Below are positions 63,095 to 64,000 of a stretch of DNA of 64,000 nucleotides, piece by piece. Position 1 is the first letter of the stretch, and each line of letters opens with the position of its first letter. This DNA comes from Litorivicinus lipolyticus (GTDB lineage Bacteria > Pseudomonadota > Gammaproteobacteria > Pseudomonadales > Litorivicinaceae), in NCBI RefSeq assembly GCF_009650135.1, contig NZ_CP045871.1, positions 2,175,001-2,239,000 on the forward strand. Reading direction: 5' to 3'. A model generated the notes under the pieces. That model was not told the origin of the DNA. It ran no database searches and worked only from the letters and a program-made list of their open reading frames with translations. Position numbers and translations under genes: made by a program.

Positions 63095-64000
63095 ACGGCG
63101 GCCGCTCCTAGCATCATTTCACCGAGCTTTTGAGCGCTGGCATCGGCCGCGTCAATGGTGTCGGACATTTGGCCCAAATAGAGCGCGCCAATTCGAGTCG
63201 ATATTTCCAACAGCTCATCCAAGTCTTGGCTAATCACAATCACCGCGGTGCCGCGCGCGGCCATGTCCACCAGCGCCTGGCGGATCATCGCGGCGGCGTG
63301 CGCATCGACGCCCCAGGTCGGCTGGCACACAACATAGACCTCGGGGGTCTGAAGTACCTCGCGGCCGACCACGAACTTTTGCAGGTTGCCGCCGGACAGC
63401 GACGCGGCATAGGTCTCGGCGCTTGGCGTTTTAACGCCAAAGGTCTGTATAACCTGCTGGGCAAAGTCGGCGGCCGCAGCTGGGTTAATCAGCTGCGACG
63501 GCGCCAGGTGCTGACGTTCGCGGGCTGACAACAGGGTGTTTTCGGTCAGGCTGAAACTGGGCACCGCGGCATGTCCAAGGCGTTCTTCGGGTGTTCCGCA
63601 TAGGCCACGCTGGCGGCGCACCGAGGGGCCGTCGGTGGTGACATCCACCCCGTCCAGCTCGATCCGCCCAGAGCCCAGCGTCCGCTCGCCCAACAGCGCT
63701 TGAATCATGGCGTCCTGGCCGTTCCCGGCGACCCCGGCCACACCCAAAATTTCACCGCCTCGGGCCTCAAACGACAATCCTCGCAGGCCAACACCGAATG
63801 GGCTTTCGCTGGCCAATTCCAAGCCGTCGGCGCGCAACCGAACCGGACCCGCGTCGGCGCTTTGGGCACGCTGTGCCGGCACCAAGCGCTCGCCTAACAT
63901 CAGCTCGGCCATACTGGCGGCGCTTTCTTGGGCCGGCTGGCAATGCGCAACCACGCGACCACCGCGCAATATGGTGGCGTGATCACACAGCGTTTTAACT
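63091..64000 (-). CDS. Nucleoside ABC transporter ATP-binding protein (RbsA/NupO-like), 5' partial
   Basis: The frame is open to the right edge, so only the C-terminal part of a double-NBD ATPase is seen. Residues decoded at the edge (KTLCDHATILRGGRVVAH) are the end of the first NBD. The second NBD has a degenerate Walker A (GVAGNGQD), the signature LSGGNLQK and the Walker B variant VVCQPTWGVD, as usual for the weaker site of RbsA-type proteins. The first gene(s) of this operon lie outside the window. Confidence 0.92.
   Translation of the reverse strand, partial: VKTLCDHATILRGGRVVAHCQPAQESAASMAELMLGERLVPAQRAQSADAGPVRLRADGLELASESPFGVGLRGLSFEARGGEILGVAGVAGNGQDAMIQALLGERTLGSGRIELDGVDVTTDGPSVRRQRGLCGTPEERLGHAAVPSFSLTENTLLSARERQHLAPSQLINPAAAADFAQQVIQTFGVKTPSAETYAASLSGGNLQKFVVGREVLQTPEVYVVCQPTWGVDAHAAAMIRQALVDMAARGTAVIVISQDLDELLEISTRIGALYLGQMSDTIDAADASAQKLGEMMLGAAAV

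Overview
The window is a dense, GC-rich stretch of a gammaproteobacterial chromosome. The evidence is the macromolecular synthesis operon rpsU-yqeY-dnaG-rpoD, lptD-surA-rsmA-apaG-apaH, a Crp with the enterobacterial-type recognition helix, coq7, RfaH, and an order of housekeeping genes (M23 peptidase-anmK-erpA-argC; coq7-osmC-crp; trpGDC; rpe-gph-trpE; lptD to rpoD) that I recall as close to that of Pseudomonas. The accessory genes (galactoside and purine catabolism, an Nav-type channel, H-NOX signalling) fit a free-living, possibly marine, relative of the Oceanospirillales/Pseudomonadales. That placement is an inference. No phage, CRISPR array, intact insertion sequence or rRNA was seen, and no gene-free stretch exceeds about 180 bases.

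Layout. 1-13 kb: cell-wall turnover (M23 hydrolase, AnmK), Fe-S insertion (ErpA), ArgC, a CLC protein, haem genes (hemJ, hemL), PBP1b with an LpoP-like lipoprotein, a kinase-like/P-loop fusion and coq7. 13-24 kb: crp with its OsmC neighbour, a fructosamine-kinase-like gene, a GGDEF-EAL protein, then a tight minus-strand operon rpe-gph-trpE-[Nav channel]-trpG-trpD-trpC-DUF2489. 24-40 kb: djlA, the lptD-glpE run, FlgT with a transposase-derived gene, cca/folB/tsaD, and rpsU-yqeY-dnaG-rpoD. 40-43 kb: a CAU tRNA, a DedA-like protein, rfaH, and an H-NOX/diguanylate cyclase pair behind a perfect CRP-type site.

43-53 kb is a galactoside cassette: a sugar-binding protein and two permeases (no ATPase), GH36 alpha-galactosidase, galK, galT and GH42 beta-galactosidase, with a divergent AraC regulator. 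A 21-bp-spaced direct repeat lies between the regulator and the operon. 54-64 kb is a purine module: guanine deaminase, XdhC, XdhB and XdhA. It sits next to a BMP-type nucleoside ABC transporter that ends in the one strong intrinsic terminator of the window and whose ATPase gene runs off the right edge.

Most interesting points: a voltage-gated channel with a Ca-type selectivity filter inside the trp operon; an IS1016-like transposase that has lost catalytic residues but kept an intact reading frame and a good ribosome-binding site, beside flgT and a 19-bp palindrome; the CRP-linked H-NOX/GGDEF pair; and the fact that nine of ten convergent gene pairs overlap at their stop codons, five of them in a shared 4-base element.
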